Source: Rhodospirillales bacterium
GTDB lineage: Bacteria; Pseudomonadota; Alphaproteobacteria; Rhodospirillales; Casp-alpha2
DNA length: 39,464 nucleotides
NCBI GenBank assembly: GCA_013203955.1
Contig: JABMOY010000068.1
Coordinates: 1-39,464 of the forward strand
Direction: 5' to 3'
Position 1 is the first letter of the stretch. Each line of letters starts with the position of its first letter. Position numbers and translations under genes: made by a program. Below the pieces are notes generated by a model. That model saw only the letters and a list, made by a program, of their open reading frames with translations. It was not told the DNA's origin and did no database searches. Positions 14,507 to 22,934 of the stretch are shown here, piece by piece.

Positions 14507-17131
14507 ATGCGTCAAATCCTTTTAAACCAGAAAGGCGCCATCGTCGCCCGTATGCCGAAGCCGACAGTCGGACGGGGGTCGATTCTTGTGCGGACTCGCT
14601 ATTCCCTAATAAGTGTCGGAACCGAAATTGCTTCTTTGGCGCCCGACGCCTCCTCCGGACCGGATTCGGGGCCCGTGGAAAAAGCACAAGCCTATGGGAA
14701 CCTAGCCTCGCAATACCTTGGGAAAGCCGTTCGCGACCCGAAAAAGGCGATGCAGAGGCTTAGAGCCTTAACCATTAGCCGTCTACATGCGCTTATGCCG
14801 GTGAAGCCCGTTACTGCCTCGAAGCCGGTAAATGTCGGTGGAATGATCTGGCGCAAGGTTGGTGGAGGCAGCCAGCAAACAGATGGCAATACCCTGCGAA
14901 TTACCACCGACACGACGGAGTTCGGTTATCAAAGCATGACCGACGAAATCTCCATTCCCAAAGATCATGCCGTCGTTCTTGAAGTGCGCGGCGAAATCGA
15001 AAAAGGTGCCGTTTGTATCGGCCTCATTGCCGGAACCCAGGGGCCTTGGCTCGGCTTTACGACTTTTGAGGCAGGGGTTTTTGATGAAAAATTGGTTTTT
15101 GATGTCGAAGGTGCGAAATCGGCCACAGTCGTCATCGCCAATGCCGGCCATAACGATCCCAGCAGCCTTAAAATTGAACCCATTAACGTCTCCATGGTTC
15201 CACCGGCCCCCGACGGCGCGTCACAAAACGAAATGGATCAACAAGGCTGGAACGTCGGCTATTCCCTGGCCGGTGAAGTGGTCAAGGTGGGCCCCGGTGT
15301 TGATGATTTGGTCCCCGGGGACTTGGTTGCCTGCGCCGGCGCCGGTCAGGCGAACCATGCGGATTATGTTTCGGTAAAACGCAACCTGGTTTGCCGGGTT
15401 CCCAAGAATTGCGACTTAAGATGGGCGGCAACGACGACTGTCGGTGTTATCGCCCTTCAAGGCGTTCGGCGGGCGGCGCCTGAGCTTGGCGAACGGATCG
15501 CCGTTATCGGCCTTGGGCTTATCGGCCAATTGACCGTTCAAATGCTACGCGCCGCGGGATGCCGCGTCTATGGATTGGACCTTGACCCGGAACGTGTCGA
15601 GCGCGCGAAAGCGGTGGGTTTGGATGGTGGTGCTTCCAACGTCGAGGATTTCAAACACCTTATCAGGGACGTCACGAGTGGCCATGGCACAGACCGGACC
15701 TTGATCACGGCGGCCACGACATCGAGTGACGTTACCAACCTGAGCATGGAAATTACCCGTCGCAAAGGCACCGTCGTTCTGGTTGGAGATGTCGGTCTGA
15801 ATATCGAGCGGCCGGATTTCTATCGAAAGGAAATCGACCTTTTGATGAGCACATCCTACGGCCCGGGCCGGTATGACGCCGCCTATGAGATCGATGGCAA
15901 CGATTACCCCTTTGCTTATGTTCGGTGGACCGAAAACCGGAACATGGAAAGTTATCTGGATCTGGTTTCTTCGGGGCGGCTGAATATCGAGCCCCTTATT
16001 GATTCCATAATCCCCGTTGATGAAGCGCCCGCCACCTACAAAGCTCTTGCCGGCGGAAAGGACACCAAGCCGTTGGGCGTGCTTATCAGTTATCCCGAAA
16101 CCGAAATGCCGGAAACGGACGAGGCTGTCATCACGCTTCGCGGGCACCGCAAACCGCAATCAGGTCCCATAAATTTTGCCCTGGTCGGGGCCGGGGCCTT
16201 TGGAACCTCCATGTTAGTTCCGCAAATGCAAAAGCAGAAAAACCAATTCTTTTTGAAGGCCGTTGTCAGCAGCGATGCGACCCGGGGTGGGAACTTCGCC
16301 CGCAGCCAAGGCATCGAAATCCTTGCTTCGGATATGGAAACGGTCTTGGGCAATCCGGAAATCGATCTTATTGTTATTGCCACCCGGCACAACCTTCATG
16401 CGGAACAGGTTGTCCGGGCGCTCGGAGCCGGCAAGCACGTCTTTACCGAGAAGCCCTTGGCGCTTTCATGGAACGAGCTTCATTCCGTTACCGAGGCCTA
16501 TAACAACCGGGAAACCGACAGCCTTTTGATGGTCGGCTTCAACCGCCGGTTTGCCCCGGCGATTATAAAGCTGAAAGAAACCATCACCCAAAGGCGATCA
16601 CCCCTCATCATCAATTACCGCTTGAACGGCGGTTTTATCCCTGCGGAAAACTGGATTCAAGGTCCGGAGGGGGGTGGGCGAAACCTGGGCGAGGCCTGTC
16701 ATATGTACGATGTATTCCGGTCTTTGGCCAGCGCACCCGTGGCATCGATCCAGGCGGCGGCCATTGACCCGGTTGATACGGCTTACCAACGTAATGACAA
16801 CTTCTGCGCCACCATCACATACGAAGACGGCAGCATCGGCAATCTTGTCTATACCGCGCTGGGGCCCAAGAAAGGCCTTCCCAAGGAACACCTTGAGGTC
16901 TTCACCGACGGCGAGGCTTTTGTCATTGATGATTTTACCAGCTTGTCCCGGGCCGGCGATGAAACTCCCCTGTGGCAAGCGGCCGAAGCCGACAAAGGCC
17001 ATTTCGAAGAATTGAAACGCTTAGGCGAAGCGATTGCCGGTGGTAAGGAAGCCCCCATACCCTTCGACGAGATCATCGAAACCTCTTCCGTCGCCCTGCA
17101 CATCGAAGATCAATTATTCGGGCGGGCCTGA
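14507..17131 (+). CDS. Bi-domain oxidoreductase: MDR dehydrogenase fused to Gfo/Idh/MocA, with inserted module
   Basis: About 874 residues; this architecture is usually near 700. The N-terminal half is a zinc-type medium-chain dehydrogenase with Rossmann motif VIGLGLIGQ (333-341). The C-terminal half (about 553-874) is a Gfo/Idh/MocA oxidoreductase: VGAGAFG (560-566), the EKP motif (648-650), and a His at about 732 in GEACHMYD. Together they likely perform paired NAD(P)-dependent oxidation and reduction of a nucleotide-linked sugar. An extra stretch, about 110-230, interrupts the GroES-like domain between LHALMPVKP and WNVGYSLAGEV; it resembles modules in both neighbouring radical SAM proteins. 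I chose ATG 14507 because MRQILLNQKGAIV matches the family N-terminus and an AGG-containing site lies 6-14 bases upstream; a TTG at 14372 would add 45 unlikely residues. The next gene begins directly after the stop. Confidence 0.88.
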   Translation: MRQILLNQKGAIVARMPKPTVGRGSILVRTRYSLISVGTEIASLAPDASSGPDSGPVEKAQAYGNLASQYLGKAVRDPKKAMQRLRALTISRLHALMPVKPVTASKPVNVGGMIWRKVGGGSQQTDGNTLRITTDTTEFGYQSMTDEISIPKDHAVVLEVRGEIEKGAVCIGLIAGTQGPWLGFTTFEAGVFDEKLVFDVEGAKSATVVIANAGHNDPSSLKIEPINVSMVPPAPDGASQNEMDQQGWNVGYSLAGEVVKVGPGVDDLVPGDLVACAGAGQANHADYVSVKRNLVCRVPKNCDLRWAATTTVGVIALQGVRRAAPELGERIAVIGLGLIGQLTVQMLRAAGCRVYGLDLDPERVERAKAVGLDGGASNVEDFKHLIRDVTSGHGTDRTLITAATTSSDVTNLSMEITRRKGTVVLVGDVGLNIERPDFYRKEIDLLMSTSYGPGRYDAAYEIDGNDYPFAYVRWTENRNMESYLDLVSSGRLNIEPLIDSIIPVDEAPATYKALAGGKDTKPLGVLISYPETEMPETDEAVITLRGHRKPQSGPINFALVGAGAFGTSMLVPQMQKQKNQFFLKAVVSSDATRGGNFARSQGIEILASDMETVLGNPEIDLIVIATRHNLHAEQVVRALGAGKHVFTEKPLALSWNELHSVTEAYNNRETDSLLMVGFNRRFAPAIIKLKETITQRRSPLIINYRLNGGFIPAENWIQGPEGGGRNLGEACHMYDVFRSLASAPVASIQAAAIDPVDTAYQRNDNFCATITYEDGSIGNLVYTALGPKKGLPKEHLEVFTDGEAFVIDDFTSLSRAGDETPLWQAAEADKGHFEELKRLGEAIAGGKEAPIPFDEIIETSSVALHIEDQLFGRA

Positions 17132-19777
17132 GTGGTGGACGAAACGATTTCAATAAAACCCGGTTTGGGGGAATCTAAGGCGGGGAAATCAGAAATTTCC
17201 CGCTTTATTTACGTTTCCGATATGCATGAAATGGGGATTTTATTGCATCCCCATCTTTCAAGCCTAACAGAACGACATCGCATCAAGCTTGAGCGTCCGC
17301 CCCTTCGCCAAGGTTCCGAGATCATCAAGGAATCCCTGAGAAACAAGGCTTCAGGAATTATTGTCGAAATGCAGCGCGGTTGGCCGAACCGGCGCGATCT
17401 AATGTTGTCGCGGAAGGTTCTAAAAGCCGGATTTTCACTATTTTATTATTGGCCTAGGGAAGAGGCGGTCGAGATTATTAACGGCCATCGTTTATCGAGC
17501 ATGGCAAGCTTGTTCCTGTATGTAAGTGCTTTTCGAGTGTTGTTTTTCTTTTCCAAATTTTCTCCCTTAGACGATGCGGACCTTGAAACTCGTCACCAAA
17601 ATAGGTTGCAGGCTATTCAGGACAACATCCACCCTCTTCCCATGAGAAATATTAAATTCTCCGGTGGTCATCCAAAAATCGACGGCAAGGGAATTTATTT
17701 ACGGGCCGATTATTGGGCGGATATGAGATCGGGAGGCAGTTATGGACATACGTGTTATGTGGCGAAGGAACTGGCGAAGGCCACAGGGAACTTCACATGC
17801 TTGATGGGGAGCCGCTTCGAATTGCTGGACACCCTTGGCCTTAATCAAGTTGTCATGTCCCCCCCATCCGTATTCGCCCATGAAACGGACATGCTTGATG
17901 CGAACCTCTCTTATCATGACTCCCTAAGAGTTTTTTTTGAGATTTATCAACCCGATTATATTTACGAACGTCTCGTCCCGGGAAACTACGAAGGCGCACG
18001 CCTGTGCCAGGAATTAAAAATTCCTTACCTTGTCGAATACAACGGCTCTGAAATCGTCATGCGCCGTTCATTCGGAGACGGCAAGGGGTTTCGATTCGAA
18101 CACTTGTTCCTTGAAGCCGAAAAACTAGCTTTTGAGCAGGCAACGGCTATCAATGTTGTTTCTGACGTCGTCAAAGACAGCCTCGTGGAAATAGGCATTG
18201 ATCCTCAAAAAATTCTGGTTAACCCGAACTGCGCCGACCCGGAAGCCTATGCCCCGGGAACGGATGAGGAAGTCATTGGACTGCGCGGAGACGTGGGCTG
18301 GAATGGTAGCAATATCGTCATTGGTTTTGTCGGTACTTTTGGGGGCTGGCACGGCATTGAAGTCCTGGCGAAAGCCCTTCCCCGCATAGCCGAAGAGGTC
18401 CCTAATGCTCGTTTTCTGCTTATCGGAAAAGGCAATCTACAAAATCTTATTATTGATTCCATTGACAGGAACGACCTGCACGACAAAGTACACATGCCTG
18501 GAATGTTGCCGCAGCAGGAGACGGCGCACTTAATGAAAATGTGCGATATCTTCGTTTCCCCCCATCACCGGGACATGGGAACCATGAAGTTTTTCGGTTC
18601 CCCGACAAAGGTTTTCGAATACATGTCCTTAGGCGCCGGCATTGTCGCCAGCGATTTGGAACAAATCGGCGAGGTGCTGTCGCCATCGTTGCAGGCTTCC
18701 GATTTGGAAAAAATCGATCTTGAGATTACGGACCAACGTTCGGTGCTTTGCCAGCCAGGAAGTGTAGATGATTTCGTATCCGCCGTTGTCGGGCTTGCTA
18801 AACGCCCGGAAGTCATCAAAGCAATTGGCGCCAATGCCCGCCAGGCTATCCTCGAAAAGTATTCCTGGTCCAAGCATGTCGAAAGATTTTTGGATTTCAC
18901 TCAGGGCCTTGAGAATTCCCTGTACCGAGAAGCACAGAATGTTCCCGAAATCGTTGAGCCGGGCGAAGATCAGGACATTGATCCCTTCAAGAAGGAAATT
19001 ATCGATCAGTGGGACAACGACCCTTGCGGGTCACATTATGCGGCCTTGGAAGGAAAAACCCGTTTCGAATGGTTCAAAGAGGTAGAACAATTCCGTCATG
19101 AAGAATTCGGGCCATGGATGTGCGAAACAATGGAGTTTTCGGACCATGCCGGCGAATCGGTCCTTGAGATCGGTGGCGGCATGGGGACTGATTTGGTTCA
19201 ATTTGCAACTGCCGGAGCAATCGTAACGGACCTCGACATGTCGACAGAGCATTTGAACCTGGCGCGCGAAAATTTTGAACTTAGAAACCTGGAGGGGACG
19301 TTCATTCACGGTGATGCCGAAGACATGCCCTTTGACGACAACAGCTTTGATCTCGTTTATACCAACGGCGTTATCCACCATACGCCGAACACCAAGAAGG
19401 TTATTGACGAGATTTACCGGGTGCTCAAACCGGGCGGGGAAGTCATTTGCATGGTCTATGCGGAAAGCTCCATCCAATATTGGCGTGATCTTGTTCTTTG
19501 GCGGGGGTTGCGTCAGGGTCAGCTTCAGTATTGGTCGATGGGGGAAATCATGTCCCGCAGCGTTGAAATATCCGAGACGGGCGCGCGGCCTTTGGTCAAG
19601 GTTTACAGGCCGAAACAACTCAAGGAAATGTTCGGGGATTTCACGGGTGCCCGGGTTTTTCATCGCCAATTAATGCCACACGAACCGCCGAAGCTGTTGC
19701 GATGGCTACCGGTAAGTTTCTTGCAAAAAATCATGGGATGGAACCTTGTGATCAAAGCGCGAAAACCGCAACAGTGA
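17132..19777 (+). CDS. Glycosyltransferase (GT4)-methyltransferase fusion protein
   Basis: An 881-residue protein with at least three parts. Residues 1-180 are of unknown function and include a hydrophobic segment (about 126-142) that may contact the membrane. A GT4 domain covers about 186-595: GGSYGHT (201-207), EYNGSE (302-307), PNCAD (365-369), FVGTFGGWHG (399-408) and FFGSPTKVFEY (487-497). A class I SAM methyltransferase covers about 655-790: motif I VLEIGGGMGTD (677-687), GDAEDMPF (727-734) and RVLKPGGE (763-770). It probably adds a sugar and methylates the chain, coupling two steps. The GT4 is a close relative of domain A of the 6244-9048 protein. The GTG start directly follows the oxidoreductase TGA, indicating coupling; a second GTG is the next codon, so the exact start is unsure. 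Heparinase follows after 7 bases. Confidence 0.85.
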   Translation: MVDETISIKPGLGESKAGKSEISRFIYVSDMHEMGILLHPHLSSLTERHRIKLERPPLRQGSEIIKESLRNKASGIIVEMQRGWPNRRDLMLSRKVLKAGFSLFYYWPREEAVEIINGHRLSSMASLFLYVSAFRVLFFFSKFSPLDDADLETRHQNRLQAIQDNIHPLPMRNIKFSGGHPKIDGKGIYLRADYWADMRSGGSYGHTCYVAKELAKATGNFTCLMGSRFELLDTLGLNQVVMSPPSVFAHETDMLDANLSYHDSLRVFFEIYQPDYIYERLVPGNYEGARLCQELKIPYLVEYNGSEIVMRRSFGDGKGFRFEHLFLEAEKLAFEQATAINVVSDVVKDSLVEIGIDPQKILVNPNCADPEAYAPGTDEEVIGLRGDVGWNGSNIVIGFVGTFGGWHGIEVLAKALPRIAEEVPNARFLLIGKGNLQNLIIDSIDRNDLHDKVHMPGMLPQQETAHLMKMCDIFVSPHHRDMGTMKFFGSPTKVFEYMSLGAGIVASDLEQIGEVLSPSLQASDLEKIDLEITDQRSVLCQPGSVDDFVSAVVGLAKRPEVIKAIGANARQAILEKYSWSKHVERFLDFTQGLENSLYREAQNVPEIVEPGEDQDIDPFKKEIIDQWDNDPCGSHYAALEGKTRFEWFKEVEQFRHEEFGPWMCETMEFSDHAGESVLEIGGGMGTDLVQFATAGAIVTDLDMSTEHLNLARENFELRNLEGTFIHGDAEDMPFDDNSFDLVYTNGVIHHTPNTKKVIDEIYRVLKPGGEVICMVYAESSIQYWRDLVLWRGLRQGQLQYWSMGEIMSRSVEISETGARPLVKVYRPKQLKEMFGDFTGARVFHRQLMPHEPPKLLRWLPVSFLQKIMGWNLVIKARKPQQ

Positions 19778-19784
19778 GCGTAAA

Positions 19785-21932
19785 ATGGGCCCTATGTTAC
19801 GCACCCTTTTTATAAAGTTAGCATCGCCCGGATCTCGTGGAGTTCGCTTCCTTTCGTCCAGACTTGATGCCGTTGCCGAGCATATCTGGGAAAAGACCCG
19901 GTATTTTGGCCCACGACTGCCATCCCACGGCAAAATAAATGCGATCCTTCGGCGCATGGGGATCAGTGGCTTTACCGATTATACGGTTGGTCAGATGTTG
20001 GGTTATTTCGGTCAACGTAGTTTCCTACCTGCGGAACGGGAAAAGGTCGTCGACGAGCTCAACAACAGTTTTCCCGATCAGGTCCGAGTTATCCTTGAAG
20101 CCGCGGAAAAAACCTCCAGCGGCGTATTTAGCTTCCTAGGCAGTGGCCCGGTCGATGTCCGCCGTGGAAAAAAGGGAAATGGCCACAAAATTGACTGGCG
20201 GCTAGACCCGACGACCGGGGAACGTTATCCAAAGGTTTTCAGCAATTACCGTTGGGGCACCGGCAAAATCAGCGTTGGTGGGGCCGATGTCAAGGGGCCG
20301 TGGGAACTGACCCGATGCCAGCATTTTGCCGCCCTGGGGCAGGCCTATTGGCTGACCGGTGACGAGCAATATGCACGTTGCTACGCTAAAACCATTCTGG
20401 ATTTTATTAAGCACAATCCGCCGGGGCACGGGGTCCATTGGGCCTGTTCCATGGATGTGGCTCTCCGGGTCATGGGCTGGCTCGTTGGTCTTTCTTTTTT
20501 TCAGGGGTCTCCGGCTCTTTCCTACCGGTGGTGGCGGCGTTTCCTAAAAGGGGTTACCGCCCACGGGCAGTTTCTGGCGGCAAACCTTGAATTCGGCACC
20601 ATCGACAAAAGGGTGGTGACATCCAATCACTACACGGCGGACTTGCTTGGCCTTTACTGGATTTCGACCTGCTTCCCCCATCTTGACGCGGGGGTGGTTT
20701 GGCGGGGTCTGGCCGAAAGAGGGTTGGAGCGCGAAATAAGAAAACAAATCCTGCCCGACGGCGGCGATTTCGAATCCAGCGTCCCCTATCACCGTTTAAC
20801 GGTTGAGATGTTTCTTTCGGCGTATGCCCTTTCACAACATTCCGGCGCCGGGTTCTCTAATAACTATCGCGACCGCCTTCTTTCGGCCCTTCGTTTCGCC
20901 AAGGCCTTGCGCCAGCCAGACGGTCGTTGGCCGCAGGTTGGAGATGCCGATGACGGCAGAGCCCATATTCTTACCGGATACGGGGCTTGGCAGCAGGAAT
21001 CCTTGGACCACTTGCTGGCGGCGGGGGCACACGTTTTGAATTGCCCTGATCTTTCGGAAGGCCTTCCCGAAGAAGCCCTCGTTGAGCAACTTTTCTGGGG
21101 CAATCCCACCCCTGAGCGAACTAACCTTCCCTCCGTACCTAACCCCGCGGCATTTCCCGATTTCGGGATTGCCGTTCTTCGTGGCGGACCATCCTACGTT
21201 TCCATAACCAACGGACCCGTAGGCACCGAAGGTTTCGGCAACCACAAGCACAATGACCAGCTTGCGGTCGAGTGGGTGGTCGGGAATCAGCCTCTTCTGG
21301 TGGATGGCGGAAGCTATATCTACACCCGCGACCCGGTGGCCCGAAATCTGTTCCGATCGACGGCCCAACACAACACGGTTATGGTTTCAGGGAACGAACA
21401 AAACAGCTTCGATCCTAGCAGCCTTTTCCGAATGGATCAGGAAGGAGATGTTCTCTGGGAAACGCCCCTCAACAAGGAAGGTTTTTCCGGAATTGAGGGC
21501 CGTCATACCGCCTATGCCAGGCTTACCCCACCCGTCATCCACACAAGAAGGGTCTTGGTGCGGAATGAGGACGGGATTGTCCTAATCGACGATCTTTTGG
21601 AAGGTGGGGCGGGACACGCCCTCCGCTGGCATTTTCTGCTTTATCCAGGAGTCGAAGCGGAGATCGAAGGAGGAAGCATTCACTTTCAAGGCCCCCATGG
21701 CGGGGGTCGGATGTTGGTTTCCGAGGAAGTGCCCTGGCGCCTTGAAGAAGGATGGTATTCCTCCGGATATGGCCGGCGCGAATCGACCTTGGCTTTGGTT
21801 GGGGAAATGAGCACGGGGGTTGAAAGATTGGTCTTTTCCTTAGCCCCGGATGAAGCCGTCCCGATTTCCTTGAAAGAAGCTATATCAACAATTAACAGGA
21901 TTTTCTCTACCTCGGGGACGAAAAGCGATTAA
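19785..21932 (+). CDS. Heparinase II/III-like protein
   Basis: The 715-residue product has the two-part heparinase II/III layout: an alpha/alpha-toroid (about 60-440) with paired Trp/His-rich motifs such as SNHYTADLLGLYW (280-292) and VPYHR (333-337), then a beta-sandwich domain (about 455-700) opening with FGNHKHNDQLA (484-494) and DGGSYIYTRD (507-516), then STAQHNT (525-531). Family members are polysaccharide lyases acting on uronic-acid glycans through His/Tyr catalysis. No signal peptide is visible, so the protein is predicted cytoplasmic or translocated by an unusual route. Similar genes often sit beside bi-domain oxidoreductases in exopolysaccharide clusters, so it may edit or proofread the nascent glycan rather than feed on external polymer (inference). 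Its stop lies inside a perfect palindrome (21925-21936). Confidence 0.88.
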   Translation: MGPMLRTLFIKLASPGSRGVRFLSSRLDAVAEHIWEKTRYFGPRLPSHGKINAILRRMGISGFTDYTVGQMLGYFGQRSFLPAEREKVVDELNNSFPDQVRVILEAAEKTSSGVFSFLGSGPVDVRRGKKGNGHKIDWRLDPTTGERYPKVFSNYRWGTGKISVGGADVKGPWELTRCQHFAALGQAYWLTGDEQYARCYAKTILDFIKHNPPGHGVHWACSMDVALRVMGWLVGLSFFQGSPALSYRWWRRFLKGVTAHGQFLAANLEFGTIDKRVVTSNHYTADLLGLYWISTCFPHLDAGVVWRGLAERGLEREIRKQILPDGGDFESSVPYHRLTVEMFLSAYALSQHSGAGFSNNYRDRLLSALRFAKALRQPDGRWPQVGDADDGRAHILTGYGAWQQESLDHLLAAGAHVLNCPDLSEGLPEEALVEQLFWGNPTPERTNLPSVPNPAAFPDFGIAVLRGGPSYVSITNGPVGTEGFGNHKHNDQLAVEWVVGNQPLLVDGGSYIYTRDPVARNLFRSTAQHNTVMVSGNEQNSFDPSSLFRMDQEGDVLWETPLNKEGFSGIEGRHTAYARLTPPVIHTRRVLVRNEDGIVLIDDLLEGGAGHALRWHFLLYPGVEAEIEGGSIHFQGPHGGGRMLVSEEVPWRLEEGWYSSGYGRRESTLALVGEMSTGVERLVFSLAPDEAVPISLKEAISTINRIFSTSGTKSD

Positions 21933-21936
21933 TCGC
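21925..21936. repeat. Perfect palindrome overlapping the heparinase stop codon
   Basis: GCGATTAATCGC is a 12-bp perfect palindrome containing the TAA stop (21930-21932). With no loop and no following T-run it is a poor intrinsic terminator. A protein-binding site is possible; function unknown. Confidence 0.35.
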
Positions 21937-21959
21937 AGTTTGCAAGCCCCTGAGTCATT

Positions 21960-21991
21960 ACCTAGCATAATCGAAACCTAGCATAATCGAA
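21960..21991. repeat. Exact 16-bp tandem repeat between heparinase and GT2
   Basis: The unit ACCTAGCATAATCGAA occurs twice head-to-tail with no mismatch, in the 136-base gap between the heparinase stop and the GT2 start. It could be a recent slippage duplication or a pair of direct protein-binding sites spaced 1.5 helical turns apart. The flanks hold no gene. Confidence 0.75.
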
Positions 21992-22037
21992 ATTCTTTAC
22001 TGTCGAGTTATGGTCCATTTCCCGTGCTGCGGACACC

Positions 22038-22058
22038 AAATTCCCGAATTTAAGGAGG
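22038..22058 (+). promoter_or_regulatory. Dyad next to a strong ribosome binding site of the GT2 gene
   Basis: AAATTC-CC-GAATTT (22038-22051) is a perfect dyad that abuts AAGGAGG (22052-22058), the strongest Shine-Dalgarno in this window, ending 10 bases before the ATG at 22069. The site fixes the start. The dyad could be an operator, or could fold with the leader and modulate translation; this is inference. Confidence 0.45.
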
Positions 22059-22068
22059 TTAAGGCCAG

Positions 22069-22776
22069 ATGAAAGTAACCCTCGTGATTCCCACCTTGAA
22101 TGAGGTCGTGGGAATGAAGGCCATAATGCCCCTGATAGATTCTTCGTTGTTTCACCAGATTCTTGTCGTCGACGGAGGATCAACGGATGGGACGGTAGAA
22201 TGGGGTCGGGAAAATGGATACACAGTAATAGAGCAAACCCGGCCCGGTATCCGGTTCGCTTATTTTGACCTGTTAGATAAAATAACTGGTGATATCATCG
22301 TTACCTTCAGCCCGGACGGCAATTGCCTTCACGAACTTTTCCCCCAGCTATTGAAAAAGATGGATGATGGGTACGATATGGTCATCGTATCCCGTTACAA
22401 GGACGATGCCGTAAGCGAAGACGACGACATTGTAACGGCCTTTGGAAACTGGCTCTTTACGACGACCATCAATGTTCTTCACGGAGGCCGTTATACGGAT
22501 GCCATGGGAATTTACCGTGCTTACCGGACGCAACTGATTTACGACCTGGACCTTGATAAGGATGAAAGTTATGCGCTGGCGGAAAAGTTGTTTGGAACCG
22601 TCATTAGCTGGGAGCCCCTACTTTCCATCCGGGCGGCAAAACGAAAATTAAATGTTGCTGAAATCCCGGGTGATGAACCCGAACGGATAGGGGGCGAGCG
22701 AAAATTACAGATATTTCGATGGGGGGCGGCCTATTACTTCCAAATGTGGTATGAGCTTTTCTTTTGGAAGAAATAA
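22069..22776 (+). CDS. Glycosyltransferase family 2 (DPM1-like, soluble)
   Basis: The 235-residue protein is a single GT-A domain. It begins with the GT2 strand VTLVIPTLNE (3-12), then VVDGGSTDGT (33-42). The nucleotide/metal motif is FSPDGN (80-85) rather than DxD, a variant known in DPM1-like bacterial GT2s. SRYKDDA (near 108-114), DAMGIYRAYR and IPGDEPERIGGERK mark the acceptor side. No membrane helix is present, so it probably works at the cytoplasmic face, transferring a sugar to a polyprenyl phosphate or to the growing chain. A strong AAGGAGG site supports the start. It lies downstream of the heparinase gene in the same direction but separated by 136 bases, so it may have its own promoter. 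Confidence 0.88.
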   Translation: MKVTLVIPTLNEVVGMKAIMPLIDSSLFHQILVVDGGSTDGTVEWGRENGYTVIEQTRPGIRFAYFDLLDKITGDIIVTFSPDGNCLHELFPQLLKKMDDGYDMVIVSRYKDDAVSEDDDIVTAFGNWLFTTTINVLHGGRYTDAMGIYRAYRTQLIYDLDLDKDESYALAEKLFGTVISWEPLLSIRAAKRKLNVAEIPGDEPERIGGERKLQIFRWGAAYYFQMWYELFFWKK

Positions 22777-22870
22777 TTTTCTGGATTTTATTTTTTTATT
22801 CAATTTCAATGGGTTATGGCCACCCCGGATATTCGCTATTGAAAAGAAGCCACGCAAAACTAAGTGCATG

Positions 22871-22922
22871 ATACTACACAGGTATATTAGTATGCGGGTC
22901 AGGTTCCTTAACTTCTTAAGAA
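22871..22922. promoter_or_regulatory. Inverted repeats upstream of the first B12 radical SAM gene
   Basis: The 158-base gap after the GT2 gene holds ATACTA (22871-22876) with TAGTAT (22888-22893), an inverted pair with an 11-base loop. A perfect 10-bp palindrome TTCTTAAGAA (22913-22922) ends 12 bases before the ATG. The upstream half of the gap is T-rich but has no terminator stem. Promoter hexamers are not clear; regulatory function is tentative. Confidence 0.28.
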
Positions 22923-22934
22923 CGTGAGTAGTGG

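Noticed and set aside
15545-16159. Open frame of about 200 codons antisense to the oxidoreductase
   Set aside because: Complement of a strongly supported Rossmann-fold coding region; no ribosome binding site or motif.
19031-19669. Open frame of about 210 codons antisense to the methyltransferase domain
   Set aside because: Complement of recognisable SAM-binding motifs; no domain of its own.
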